From Chamaecyparis obtusa (taxonomy: Eukaryota; Streptophyta; Pinopsida; Cupressales; Cupressaceae): a stretch of 64,000 nt of DNA. Shown here in pieces: positions 47,229-59,600 of this stretch. A model generated the notes under the pieces. The model was given only the letters and a program-made list of their open reading frames with translations. It ran no database searches and had not been told where the DNA came from. The position numbers and the translations under genes are program-made. The stretch covers positions 439,001 to 503,000 of the forward strand of contig BSBK01006738.1 in the NCBI GenBank assembly GCA_027943335.1, read 5' to 3'. Numbering within the stretch: the stretch's first letter is position 1; the number at the start of each line of letters is the position of its first letter.

Positions 47229-49828
47229 CTACCCCCCTGCACCATTAGTACCCAAACCTGTATCAAGGCCTCGGATCATGCTCGCCTATAGCCCATGCTG
47301 ACTCACAGCAGCCATAAATGTATGCATCATGGTGCTCAGTTGAGTGACCTGATGCTTAATCTCTAAAACCTCAGCCTGTAAAGAATTAACATCATAAGCT
47401 TGTGTTCGTACATGTGTCAGATGTGCCTATGGAGGAAGATCCTGTAGAGGAGCATCATGTGGAGAAGATAGAATAGAAGAAGATGGAAGTGAAGAAGAAG
47501 ATGGAAGATGTGAAGAAGGAGGAGGACCCGAAGGAGGAGGTGTCGGAGGTGCTTGTGCCTGATTGACCAAGATCTATACAACCTATGCGTCTATGTCAGC
47601 TACCACCTATGGTGCAATCAGCCTAAAAATCCATACTCTATGTTGACCCCACCTGACCATTCTATCCTTTCTAACTTGATGTATAGCCCGGAAGGGGCCA
47701 CCTCTGACTCTAACCTGACCACCTCTCATATGTACTCCACCTCTAGCAAGAGTGGGGGCAACAACAACAAGAATGACAACTCTGCCACCTCATCTCGCTC
47801 TACCTGCTAGTCATCCTCAAAGACCCCATCTACCACCATCACTTCCATCACCACTGTCATCATTTGACTACTCATCAATCCCAGGCATTGGCTCAGCTAG
47901 ATCAATGAATCTAGGAAATGGGTTCTCTAAGAACCACTATGCATAATCATCAGTCATGCTTGTGTCCACAATGTGCTCCCTCATATCCCAAGCTAGGTGA
48001 GGAAGGGTCATCAACTCATCATGAGAAGTCTAATATTCAATATGAGAACCCCAAAGGGATCCCTCCACATGTACTTGTGCATATAGTGCCAGACCCTGTG
48101 GCATACCCTGAGGACGGCCAAACTATCGAAGCACCCTAAAGAAACAAAATCTCAACCAAAGGTGTGTGCCCTATCATCCATCTAGACATACACATATAAG
48201 GAAGCTCTTATGTGTCATCATCCCATAGCTCGCAACCTAGATATGGCCTCCACACTACCTGATCTAAATCATCAACTATATGTCTCTAGTATTCTAGCTT
48301 TCCCAGGTGAACCTGGACAACCATACCCTCATAAATGAATGTGAACGGGCAGCCAAGATCATGTCATCACACTGCAATAGGACAAGTAATGGGAAGATGC
48401 TCTCAATTCCACAACTATAATAGGACTACTCTTGCAAAGAGAGTAGCCCCGCACATGTAAACATCATGTAACTCATGATATAACTAAGCAAGCACACATG
48501 ACCCCCAATCAAACCTCTAAGGATGTCCAATCAAATCCTCTAGGATGTGGCCCCATCCAACTGCAAAATTGTGCCCACACCGATTAGGTACTAGGAATCT
48601 TCCAACCAGTATGCCAAGTACTGTAAGAAGCATGGGAAAGGAAGGGAACTACACCCATAAGATACTATCATCCCTAATAGTAGAGTCTCTAAAAATCTGC
48701 ATGCAAATGGTGTTGTCATACACTTGATCGTAATAGACTATCTCTCCATGAGTGGGGATCCTCAGCAATTTGTATACGTCCTCTAGGGTGATAGTCATCT
48801 CCCCCATTGGTAAGTGGAAAGTGTTATGGTCAGAGTGCCACCTCTCTACCATAGTTGTCAAGAGACCTTGATTCACGCATAATTGAGGTAAGGAAAGCAA
48901 AAATGATAAACCGCAATGACCAATCAGTCGACGCTCCTACCTACTCAAATCATCAATCATCTCAAAGGGTAATGGGAATAACCCTCGAACGGCCAACTTC
49001 CAGAGGTGAACCTGCAGAAGCAATTTAAAACATATCAAAAATCAAAATCATTGCATGTTGAATCATCACAAGTCAATCGACCAATCAAAATCAAATCAAA
49101 CCACTACCAATTTTCCTAATTCTATTCAGAGAGGATAGAAAATTCATTATCACAATCGACCAACCAATCAGGATTGATAAATCAATATTCAACATCACAT
49201 GACTAGAGCTGACATCAAATGACTTGTTTCAGACGGGACTCAACACCCAAGCCAATCGACCAATTGATGAAACTAGATAAGTAGGAAAACTGACTGAAAG
49301 GTTCAATTTTTTTTCCAAAAAGGGTGTACGCACTATTTAACTGATTGTATGCACTGAAATTTAAATTCGCTACTAAAAAGATTGAATGCGTAGCTAAAAC
49401 TATTAAACATGTTGAAACAATGTGTAAGCGCTGCAAAAATTTGAACACGCTACAAGAATCCCCTATACGCACTACTAAAATCATTAAAAGCGCAATTCAA
49501 TTTGAAAGCACTATAGGAAATCCTAAAGGCAAAAACTTGACCTAGAGCACACACTTGAACGTGTAGCAGGAATGTTTAAAATCACTACGAAAAAATGTGG
49601 ATGCGCTCAAATAATTTTGTACGTGCTATTAAAAAGCTTGGATGCGCTGCTAAAAATTAAAAAAGGAAAAAAATATAGTTTTTCTATGAAAAATTTAAAT
49701 TTTTCAAATTTAAATGCATGAAATCAACTGAGGATGTTACCAGGGGTACATACTAGAGTTCCATAGCCAAGAAGGTGCTAATAACGTCATTCTCACTTGA
49801 ATTTGTGCTCTCGATAGGGGACAACCAT
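47229..49828 (-). pseudogene. antisense plant-mobile-domain pseudogene, element C
   Basis: The minus strand encodes a PMD of a different subfamily from A and B. The PMD exon starts near 49018 (VHLWKLAVRGLFPLPFEMID). The best open part (48649-48900) has VERWHSDHNTFHLPMGEMT and ITLEDVYKLLRIPTHGEI, textbook PMD landmarks. Later parts are readable with many stops, including LIGGHVCLLSYIM. A Pro/Ser-rich and then helical C-terminal stretch ends near GTNGAGG with a stop at 47229. A possible start is at 49828, with a weak TATA-like sequence (AGATATAGGGG) upstream near 49905. It is independent evidence that the antisense gene belongs to the lineage. Confidence 0.78.
49324..49655. repeat. ATGCGCTGCTAAAA-type degenerate repeats, element C
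   Basis: About a dozen degenerate units of 20-30 bp: GTACGCACTATT, GAATGCGTAGCTAAAA, GTAAGCGCTGC, TACGCACTACTAAAA, GGATGCGCTGCTAAAA. They sit where A and B have TGCGCA clusters, upstream of the PMD exon, but the sequence of the unit differs. Confidence 0.6.
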
Positions 49829-50403
49829 CCTGAAACTTGCAGAGGGGTCAGAGGGAAAAAGTGAAAAGCTAGGGTGAAAATGAATAGTGAAAATTACCTT
49901 TTACCCCTATATCTAGCCCTTTTGACCTAAAAAGGGGCACTTTTGACCAAAAAATGACCAGGGACCCAAATTTAACACCCAATCAGCCAAATTAGGAGCA
50001 TTCATCATCAGAGCATCGCTAAAACAATATCAAAAATGAAATCGAAATTAACACTAAATTGAAACTATTCAATGCAAAATGATAAAAAAAAAATGCAACA
50101 TTCTTTCACCAAAATTGAATTTGATTTCATTTCTAAGGGGAAATACACTCATATTATTAGGATTGTCATCAGCCTAATCAAATCAGAGGCATAATCTTTT
50201 AACGTACTTTTTTTTGCTTTTAATCAAATGGGGCATCAAAACATCAAATCAGGCATCATATCAGCGATCCATCATCAAAATGAGCATCAAGAACTTAAAT
50301 CAATCAAAACTTCATCAAATCTATCATCGGTATCACCATCATTCATCAAGATCAGAATCAGACATCAGTTAATCAGGACTTTGCATTAGGACACCAGGAC
50401 ATT

Positions 50404-50490
50404 CTTTGAACCGATGCGCTTTACACATTGATTCAAAGAGGGCATTTGTAATCACCTAAAAATGGTCAAGATCAATTCAAGTGAGCAACT
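50404..50490 (+). promoter_or_regulatory. pre-PPT hairpin, polypurine tract and first 44 bp of 3' LTR, element C
   Basis: CTTTGAACCGATG (50404-50416) pairs with CATTGATTCAAAG (50426-50438), with one mismatch and one G-U type pair. The purine tract CAAAGAGGGCATT leads to the LTR start TGTAATCACCTAAAAATGG at 50447. The LTR is interrupted at 50491 by element D; CAACT at 50486-50490 is D's left target copy. Confidence 0.78.
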
Positions 50491-50534
50491 TGTAGATACC
50501 TAAAATTGTCTGTTCACACTAATATTAATTTTGT

Positions 50535-52882
50535 GTATTCCACTTTGTATTCTTCCAAATATCTTCCATTCTCTCCTCCATCTATTTTGGGTCCTTGTGT
50601 CCCAAAATCCACATCACTTCCTACATCAAAACCTCATGCTAGCCAATTCATTCTCCCTTCACCTATCCACTACCCTTCAAGGTGTGTGTCGATGTTGATC
50701 TTTCCATCATTTCCATGTACTCCCACTCAAGCCTTTCAATACCCTATCCAATATCCAACTCCTATATCTACTCCATATCCTTCCATATCATATCCTCCCA
50801 TTCCTCTTACCCATCTTACGCATAAATCCTTAGCCATCATCTACCCTATCCTCCATATCTTTCCCCTACCATCACCATTATCAACATCTTTGAGCTTACC
50901 TTTCAGCATCCTTGGCCAATCATAGCATATCTTTCTGAAGGAACATTATCCAAAGAGCATCAGGCTCAAATTCCTCCAAAAAAAAAGTTATAAAAAAAAA
51001 AAATCATCCAATGGTGAAAACTTGGTAATCGGGTGCCTTGGGAAAGTACCATGATGAAAACTTAGCAAAAAGGCATCATGTGTAGTTCCTCCACTTGCAC
51101 TATATACTTGGGGGCAAGCTCCATCCACACTATGCTACCATAAATATATTCCACACTCCCTATCCACCATCCATTGTCCTATCTAAGTTCATTATCATTT
51201 CCTTTCCCATCTTTGATCTTGACTATCCTATGCATCCCCTATATCCATATGTACCTTCCATAACCCTTACTCCTTATCCATTCATTTTCCTTCATAATTC
51301 CATTTATTTTCACATATTTGATCTTGGTATCCCTATCATCCATGTCATAATCCTTATCACATTAATTCCCTTAATTTGTCATTCATAATATTCTTTGAGT
51401 CCATACACCTTCCCATGTCCTTGATCTTGATTATCCTACACATTTCCTCCATCCATTATCTATTATCCAATTCCATATATATCCTCCATATCATTATATC
51501 CTATCCTCTTCATACCCTTCATCACATATCCCTTATCCATCCACCTTCATACCTTTTCCCTTCATTAAAAAAAAATAGAGGAACTTAAATACAAAGAAAA
51601 TATCCTTGCATGCTTTGGACAACACAAGCTTTCACTTCCTCCATGAGTATCCTTTCTGCATTATCCATCCACTTCATACATTTTTGTCCTCCATCTTTCC
51701 ATCCTCCATTCTCCTCCTTCTAGTGTGGGGTATTTAACTCCTTTTCCACATAGTTCTTCGATCTCCATCCCTATACCCCCCATCCTATAGTCATCCATAT
51801 CCTACCCTTACATATCCATTCATTCCATCTATCTGTTATCCAATCCATCCCTTCCATCCATTCATTTTCTAACCAAACATCTCTCCATCCTTCCATCCTC
51901 TATCATTCCTTGGTTAGCCCTTGTCATTGGCCTCAATCCACTTATCATTTTTTATATCCCATCCTATCCAATCCCTTAATCATTCTTTCCTCTTAGTCAA
52001 ACCATCTTGTCTATCAAATCTATTTATCTTCTAATACAATCCATTTATTCCCCTTCCATGATTTTCAATCTCATCTTATCCAATCATCTTATCTTCCAAT
52101 ACCATTATATACAATCCTCTCATCCAAATAAATTTAAAAATCCAAAAACAATATAAAATGATCCTGAAAAAAATCAAAAAAATCAAAAAATCCCTATAAT
52201 ACAAAAATATCTCAAGTCAGTCTAATCAAGTGCAATCAATACTAATCTATGCAATCCAATCTTGCAATCTAGCACGTTAATCTTTAATCAAGCCATTGTT
52301 TCAAACCAAATCATCTGATAATCAATTGATCAATTTCAAATCCAATCATCATCATGGGATGCATCCTTCCCAATCCTTGAGGCCCTTTCCTCCCAATCAC
52401 TCAATCAATTGGTTTCCATCTTGACTAGGGGAAATATGTTGGTTTGCTTTTAGTTTGTTGTGCATGTTTGCTTGTTACTTGTATGTATTAGATTTTTTTG
52501 CATCTATCATGGTCTTTGCATCCTATTGTCACAGGGGCATCATGGTCTTCAATACCATGGTGTCATATGACATATGGTTGTATTTGACCTTTTTTATCAC
52601 GTACTTGGCACATGGTCATCTTGGTTCCTCATACCTTGGTGCATAACGTCCAGAACAGTATCAAAATAGGATATGCTCTCCCATGTTGACACAATGATAG
52701 TCTGCATTTAGGTTCATTTTGCATTGGAGGCCTTCTTTTATTCACTTCCTCTACCCTCACCCTTTCTTTTTGATAAAATTGTCAAAATTAATTTTTTGCT
52801 CAATTTTCTCGAAGGGGCACCATCCTCATCCTCTTCCCATCGTTGCTTAGGCATGACTCCTGGGGCATCTTGTTTTCTTCTT
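50535..52882 (+). other. pyrimidine-rich 3' tail of element D
   Basis: Strongly C+T-rich on the plus strand, full of CCATCC, TATCC and TTCC words, with no supported coding frame on either strand. Two post-pol hairpin motifs lie at 51011-51036 and 51051-51076 (GAAAACTTGGTAATCGGG and GAAAACTTAGCAAAAAGG). Confidence 0.6.
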
Positions 52883-52928
52883 CTTTGACGCGATGTCAAT
52901 TTCAACACCGCATCAAAGAGGGGCAAAA
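52883..52928 (+). promoter_or_regulatory. pre-PPT hairpin and polypurine tract, element D
   Basis: CTTTGACGCGATG (52883-52895) pairs with CACCGCATCAAAG (52906-52918) at 11 of 13 positions. The inner GCG/CGC differs from the other elements. The polypurine tract CAAAGAGGGGCAAAA ends at the LTR. Confidence 0.78.
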
Positions 52929-53796
52929 TGTAGACACCTAAAATTGTCCTTTCACACTAATATTAATTTTATTAATATTTTCCCTTAACATTATGGTTAA
53001 TTTTATTAATTGACTATAATCGTTATATTCTTCTATTTATTTAATTAAATTGATTTTAATTAAATAAATTTATTTTCCCTTTATATTTAAATTTTATTTA
53101 AATACTATAATATATTAAATTTAATTTAATATATTATCCCTCCATTTCCCTTTATAAAATAAATTTTATTTATTTTATTCCTCCACTAGCCTAAAGTTCT
53201 TCTAAACCATGATTTAATTTAATTTAATTTAATTTAATTATGTTTCCCTTTTTCCTATGCTTACATTTTTCTAAATATTCCTTTAATCTTAATTAAAAGG
53301 TGGATTAGCTCTAATCATGTGCACTGTCACCTTTTCCAAGGTAGCCACCTCCCCATCTTTTTTCTCCACCAATCATTTTTAAATTCCCTTTTTCCTTCTC
53401 AAATGAAGTTTGACTTTTGCCACTCACCTTTTTCAAACCCTACCTAACATCATTTTGCCTCTTAATCCTAACCACTCTTTTTTTTTTGCCTCTTCATCTT
53501 AGCCACTCGTCTTTTGCCTCTTAATCCTAGCCACTTATTATTTTTCCTCTTAATCTCCACCGTCCAATTCTTTTTATTTTCTATAAAAGGAGGCCTCACT
53601 CCTCATTATAGGTCTAAGCTTGTTTTTCTTCTTAATTTATTAGCTCTTGCATCTTCTAGCATTCTTAATCATTCTAGTTCTTTCTTACTTTCATTCTAAT
53701 CTTGTTGTCATCTTAATCTTGTTGCATTATCATTATCATAGTCTTGAATTAATCTTGCATCATTGAATCTTTATCATTTGTGAAGCTTGGGGCAAG
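52929..53796 (+). repeat. 3' LTR of element D, first segment
   Basis: Starts TGTAGACACCTAAAATTGTCC. The TATA box CTATAAAAGGAGGCC lies near 53580. It is interrupted at 53797; the rest runs from about 55050 to 55270 and ends TGCATACA before the CAACT duplication. Confidence 0.8.
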
Positions 53797-55045
53797 TGTT
53801 AGAAAGTAAAGTCCACTAAGATAATTGAGAGGGGGGGTGAATCAATTATCAGATTTATTCAAATTTTATCACCTTTAATAGAGTTCAACCATGTAAGAAA
53901 TGTAAGCAAAAACCATAGAAATATATACATACACAATGACACAATAACACAAGATATGTTAACTAGGGAACCTCTTGGTCAGAGAGTAAACCCTTGTGGA
54001 AATGATGCCCACAAAAGATGCACTAATATGAAAATTCCTTGTGAGAGGATGGACTGTGTTAAGAGTCTTATGAAATACATTCATTACATATGAATCTCTG
54101 TTAGGAGACTTTGAATCCTTGTTAAAAGATTCTAACCATGTTAGGAGTTATGGAAGACAGAAAGATCCACTATCCAAACAGCTTCAAGGGAAAGATCACT
54201 GAACTCACTGTCCAATTGATCTTTGTATTACTCAATAGAATAATACCAAAAGATTACTGATCTCAACAACTTATCACTTCTCCTCTGACTGTGCCAAACC
54301 ACACCAACTGCTTCATCAGATCTCAATACCAGACCTTTGTACTTCGCATATCCTCTTACAACAAGTATTTCTCAATTCCGCAATTCACTTTCATACAATA
54401 CTACATTAAAATAAGAAAAATAATCCTTCCTTTATACCACACTCAAATAATTACAAATGAGTCGGCATTCAAATTTAAAAAATAAAATCTTCCACACGTT
54501 ACACAATATTTCACAATTACATAAAATTGTTGGCTTCCAATTAAGATAATTCTTCACTCATGCAACCTCTGACCTTGCTATCACATCCACATCACAATCA
54601 TAATGTCTTCAACATTTGTACAACCTCGCATGCTCAGATTCTATCCCGATTAGGAGATATCATCTGATTTCTACAAACCGCTTCTCAGGAACACTGTCTG
54701 AATATTGCTTCCACTAAATTACACATAACTATTATGAATAATTGAATTTCCATATGCACTCTTAAACATGATCTCAGGAAACATCATAGATTAAGTCATC
54801 AACTCCGCATAGCTTGATCTTCAATATCCCACGTGCGCTAATACAAACATTGTTTTCTTCTCTGCTAATCTTCAATAGATCATTGTATTGACATCAATGA
54901 CAATCACAGTCATGAATGCAACAACAACTGCTACAGAATGGCTGTCAATACTCCCCCATAGGATATATTCAACATTCATTCCTAACAAAAAGTTTCTCAT
55001 ACTTGCTCTCAACTCCTTCACCATCATCTAGCTTGCATCTCATAG
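53797..55045 (-). mobile_element. inverted Ty1/copia fragment (LTR plus end of pol)
   Basis: The plus strand starts TGTTAGAAAG and contains GAGAGGGGGGGTGAATCA, the reverse complement of the copia LTR end seen at 18930-18981. On the minus strand the LTR would start near 54950, directly after the purine tract TATGGGGGAG (54951-54960). Beyond it, 54961 to about 55045 looks like the end of a copia RNase H frame. The rest of the element is missing. It is related to, but not the same as, the copia at 11311. Confidence 0.7.
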
Positions 55046-55275
55046 TTTTGTATTTAGATTGCATTTCATTTGTGTTGGGAGAGCATACCCACATAATCTC
55101 AAAGAGAAAATCAAACAAGGCTTTGGGTACCCTTGTTTTAGCTCATCAGAGGTTGTAATGAAAGTTACTTATTTTGTTGCATTTGAAATTACTAACATCT
55201 AATGTGATTTTGTTTGGTGTTTTGGTGTTTTGTATTTGTAGCAAATAGGTCTACATTTTTATTGCATACACAACT

Positions 55276-56660
55276 AAGGAAAAATTAAATTATTAATTGC
55301 AATCAAGCCAAAATCCAATAATAATTGAAAATCAAAAGCCAATAAATCAATTTAAATCAATTAAATCAAGATAAATCATTTAATTGTACAATTAATCTAA
55401 TTAATTGTATAGTTCAATTAAAATCAAACTAACCCATTCAAGGGGTACACATGGCTAAACAAATCAATTTAATTCAATTATTAAATCCTTATTTTTTCTC
55501 ACCCACCACATGGGAGGAAAATGCCTCAACCAATGGGAATTAAGGATTGGACTCACATGGATCAAGCTCAAATTGAATCTCTATCACACATAAGGTGAGA
55601 GCATCTTGACCACTCATTTTGTCTCTTTTTCCCAAGCTTTGAGGACAAACCATGTCAAGAATCCCGAGGGGAGCGTTGGCCATTTTTCCAACAATCTCCC
55701 CCTCAATGTTACTCGAGGGGATTTGAACCTGTGACCAAGCTCTAATACCACTTGTTACAAGTAGCTGTTGTTGCACAAAAATATCGACCTGTTAATGCCC
55801 GATACAACCACTAGACTTATAGAAGACACATGAGGTGGTTAAACCATGTCACAAATCCCGAGGGGAGTACTGGCCATTTTTTCAACATACCACTCATTTT
55901 GTCTCTTTTTTCCAAGCTTTGAGGAAAAACCATTTAAATTGTCCCTAAAGGTGGAACCATAGACTTAACCTTAACACAACCATGATCAAATTAACTCCAC
56001 CCCCTATGCTTGCCAAAATCTTTAAAAGCAAGACCAAAATAAGGAGAAATCAATCCACATATCTGATAATTGCATCAAACTTATTGAGAACTTTAGCTAG
56101 AAAGGAATTTTAAGCTTAAATTGAGCATAGTTTTCTTTGGAATACACTTAATTAGCTTAAATAACTTCATCATTTCTCATTTTAGAGTTGTCACTAATGG
56201 AGGCTTGCTGAGAGCTTACCATTAGCATATCTAAATAGAGATCCATAGAGTGATCATTGTCTTTATTTGCAATTAAATAGCTCACTATTTTGTGGTTAAT
56301 TTAGTTATTTGTTCATTTATTGACGAACTAACCTTATGAAGGTACTTTCTACAGTGCACACATTCCATCATGTTAGGAATTGTCCTTAGAAAATATTACT
56401 TTGGTCTCTTGACTACATACTTGGTTGGTAGAATGTTCACTTTTCCACCATCTCTTTGATCAATTCTATTGGATTCTCTATCCAACCTCTTGCTTGTTCA
56501 CAAGTGTCATACGTAGGGATCTCCCCACAGCTTGGGCACTTCGTGGCAAGTTATCTTTACTCTAACTCTCTTGCACTATTACACTTTGGACAAGTTAACA
56601 TCTTTACTTACCTAGCTTGAACATCAAGTCATCATAAGACATCCTGCTTGGCCTTTGACA
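55276..56660 (+). other. probable remainder of C's 3' LTR and unresolved junction to element E
   Basis: After D's right target copy the sequence should continue the C LTR. A TATA-like CTTTAAAAGCAAG lies near 56020, comparable to other LTRs here. A TRIM-like insertion occupies 55648-55887. I cannot find the LTR end or a primer site before the gag of E at 56671. Confidence 0.5.
55648..55887 (-). mobile_element. TRIM-like miniature LTR element, one LTR truncated
   Basis: On the minus strand: an LTR of 135 bp (55887 to 55753, TGTTGAAAAAATGGCC...CTTGTAACA); 2 bp; primer site TGGTATTAGAGC (55750-55739), one base from the methionine-tRNA complement; about 35 bp; purine tract GAGGGGGAGA (55704-55695); then the first 46 bp of a second LTR (TGTTGGAAAAATGGCC). 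There is no coding capacity. The order LTR-PBS-PPT-LTR within 240 bp defines a TRIM. A segment of about 38 bp (CCACTCATTTTGTCTC...CAAGCTTTGAGGA) occurs on both sides. Confidence 0.7.
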
Positions 56661-56670
56661 AATTTCTTTC

Positions 56671-59600
56671 ATGTCGGTCATAACTAGATCTCAGATCTGT
56701 GAGAGAAAACAACCCGAACATATCTTTGACAACTCAACTAAAGAAGGTCTTGTACCTTGGGTTTTCAAACCCTTTGCTAACATCTCTAGAGAATATACTC
56801 TATCCTCTCCTAAGTTGGCACATAGTGTTTCTTACACTCCAACCATGAACGAATGAAGTAAAAGGATTGGATAATTCCTAAACAACTCGGTGATAAACAC
56901 TTTGGACAATAAAACCAAGAATGTCCTGACTCTAGACATGGTTCTCAACAAGGCTCTCAACACACTAGACATGGATCACATGGCTCACAAGGTGATGATT
57001 CAAACAATGAAATAACTGAGGAAGACATCTTGCAATTTCAGCAAGATGAGCGCTTACAAAGACTTGTGAAGTTGACTCTTAGTCAAAACAAAGACCAATA
57101 CTACCCCACAACTTTGACTTTGATAACTTAATCAAGAAAGAAGAACCATCTAAAATGGAAATCTTGAGGAAATAGATGGAAGACATGATGAAACATATGC
57201 AACGCTTGGAAAAAGAGAAAGAACAACCAAGCACATCTTTCTCTCTTGAGGCTATATTTTCATTCTCTTTTGACAAAGATCTACACATGCCACCTTTTCC
57301 TAGAAAGGTTGAGTTTCCTAATTATGAAAAATATGATGGTAGAAAAGATCCTCATGATCACATTATGGAATTTTGTGCACTTAGCATGGAGTTCTTGCAA
57401 GAACCCACTTATCTAATGAGACTCTTTCCTAGGAGTATTAGTGGTCAAGCTATGGAATGGTTCACCAAACTATCTCCTCCTCTCAAATCTTTTGACCAGC
57501 TAGTGCAATGATTTATCTAACAATATTCCTATAACATTCAACATGTTATCATCATGCTTGATCTTTGCAACATAAAAAAATTTCAAGGTGAATCCCTTGT
57601 GGTCTTTATTCAATGATGGCGGAAGCTATACTCTCGCTATCCTTGACAGATTCCTAAGACTGAAAAATTGACATATTTATCAACTCTTTAGTTCTGGAGA
57701 TGAACTATGCATTACAGATGCAAACTCATGCTTCATTCGATAAACTAGTTGAAACATCTATTCGCATAGAGGATGTCCTTGTTCGAAAGGGAGACATTAC
57801 ACTTCAATCCAAGTCCTCTTCTAACAACTAGCCTAACAAAGAAAAAAAAATTCTGGAACAAAACTAAGGATGTCATCAATGACGGAATCGTGGCTTCAAC
57901 TTCACATTCTACCACCACCAAAGAGCCAGCATTCAATCTATCTACTGTTGTAAAGGCTAAAACTGATAAGCCTTGGGCTCCCCAGCCTAAAATAAATTTC
58001 ACTTCTCTTGGAGAATCACTTAAGAATTCCTTGAAGAATCTTCTCACTAACAAGATCATTACTTGACCTCATAATTCAAAACCTTGAGATCCTGAAATCA
58101 AGCCTAAATGGTGGAATGACAACCACTACTGTGATTATCATCGCAACAAAGGCCATAAAACTAATGAATGCATGAAACTCAAGAATCTTATTCAGGATCT
58201 AATTCACAATGAGACTATTGTGGTTGACTCCCCACAAGAAAAAAATGATCATAAGGCTTTCAAAGAGCATGTTCCTAAGTTTGAAAAAGGAGAATCTTCC
58301 AAGGCAAAGGATTAAAAGGTTTCCTGCACTTATGCTAACGACGAAAATGTGATCAACATGCTTGAATCTTCTGATCATACTAAAGCCAAAGCTAAATTTG
58401 AATCACCTAACATGGAAACCATCTCTCAAGCTCTGTCAGGAGAAGGTTCATCTTCCTCCTCTACTTCTAAGCAGATTATAATCTCAACAACTCAAATAGC
58501 TACCATGTCGACTGCACAAGATATTAATCCAGTTAACCGACTCCATCACACTATAGCTCGGATCTCAATGCTTGAGATACTTGATATCTCTCTTGCTCAC
58601 AATCATATTCTTAATCAAGCTCTTCTGGTGGAAAATGTTCCTAGAGACCTAGACATCGACAAGTTCTAGACCATGGTCGAACACCTCACTTCACCTCCCT
58701 CTCTCACTTTCTTAGAAAAGGATGACATCTCTTCCACTCACCCTCATAATCACCCCCTTCACATTGAATTATCCATTCAACAATTTAGAGTCAAGTGTGT
58801 TTTGATAGATGGAGGCATGGATTTAAACATTTGTACTTTTAAACTAGTTAAAGCTCTTTGATTTTTTGAACATGTTGTCAATCCTCGACAAAAAATAATA
58901 ATTAAAGAATATTATGAAGAGGAATGCTCTTCTAAAGGCATGGTAGTCTTACCAATCAAAGTGGGTCTTGTTCAGTGGGAAGTCATCTGCCAAGTCCTAG
59001 ACATTCCTTTGGCTTACAATATACTCTTGGGTCATCCTTGGATCCATGCCATACAAGCAATCCTTCAACATACCATCGATGCATTAAATTCCCTCATGGT
59101 GGAATTGAGATCATCATTCTTGTAGACTCAACATGTGCTCCTAACAATCTTAAACAGACAAATCAAATGGTTCCTCACAACAAAGAAGGATCACCTCCTA
59201 AAATAGAATCTCTATCAAATCATGAAAAAAGAATACTTGTCAGACCTACTGACATGGAAACTTATCGAGTGGACACTTTTCCCATCTCTTCAAAATCATA
59301 CAGTGAATCATCTCCATCAACCTCAAGCCCTGTTATTCATAAGGGTACTGGAATTATTAAAGCTACAATTCCTCTAGAATTGGAAAGAGATGAAAATGCT
59401 ACCTCACTATTCAAGAACAAAGAGCCTGAGCTAAAGGATAAACATTCTGAAATCTCACCTCAAAAATATGGTATGGGCTATCATCTTATGCAAAATATGG
59501 GACATGATGGAAAAAGTTCCCTTGGAAAAGGAAAAGGTCTCCTTGAACCTATACACGCTTAATTCAGAGACCCTAAGGACAAAACTGGTATTGGTTATCA

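Larger units (their letters stand above)
25252..50490 (+). mobile_element. Tat-type Ty3/gypsy element C, left-truncated, host of A and D
   Basis: Starts inside reverse transcriptase at the CACTA-like edge, runs to 26529, is interrupted by element A, and resumes at 43192 with the rest of RNase H and integrase. It then carries a tail, an antisense PMD pseudogene (47229-49828), a pre-PPT hairpin and a 3' LTR starting TGTAATCACC at 50447. That LTR is interrupted at 50491 by element D and probably continues after 55275. Gag and the 5' LTR are absent. Confidence 0.85.
50491..55270 (+). mobile_element. LTR element D, internally collapsed, with TSD
   Basis: Begins TGTAGATACCTAAAATTGTC and ends ATTGCATACA at 55270. 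CAACT flanks both sides (50486-50490 and 55271-55275). Only about 44 bp of the 5' LTR remain; the sequence then jumps to the 3' internal tail (50535-52882), the polypurine tract and a 3' LTR from 52929. Gag, pol and the rest of the 5' LTR are deleted. An inverted copia fragment splits the 3' LTR. Confidence 0.8.

Noticed and set aside
50535..52440. Coding capacity in the pyrimidine-rich tail of D
   Set aside because: Plus-strand open frames are Ser/Pro/Ile-rich by base composition only and have no domain or conserved counterpart.
55727..55750. GGTTCAAATCC next to TGGTATTAGAGC, like a tRNA B box of a SINE or tRNA gene (minus strand)
   Set aside because: There is no A box at tRNA spacing and no cloverleaf. 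The order LTR, primer site, purine tract and LTR explains the region better as a TRIM.
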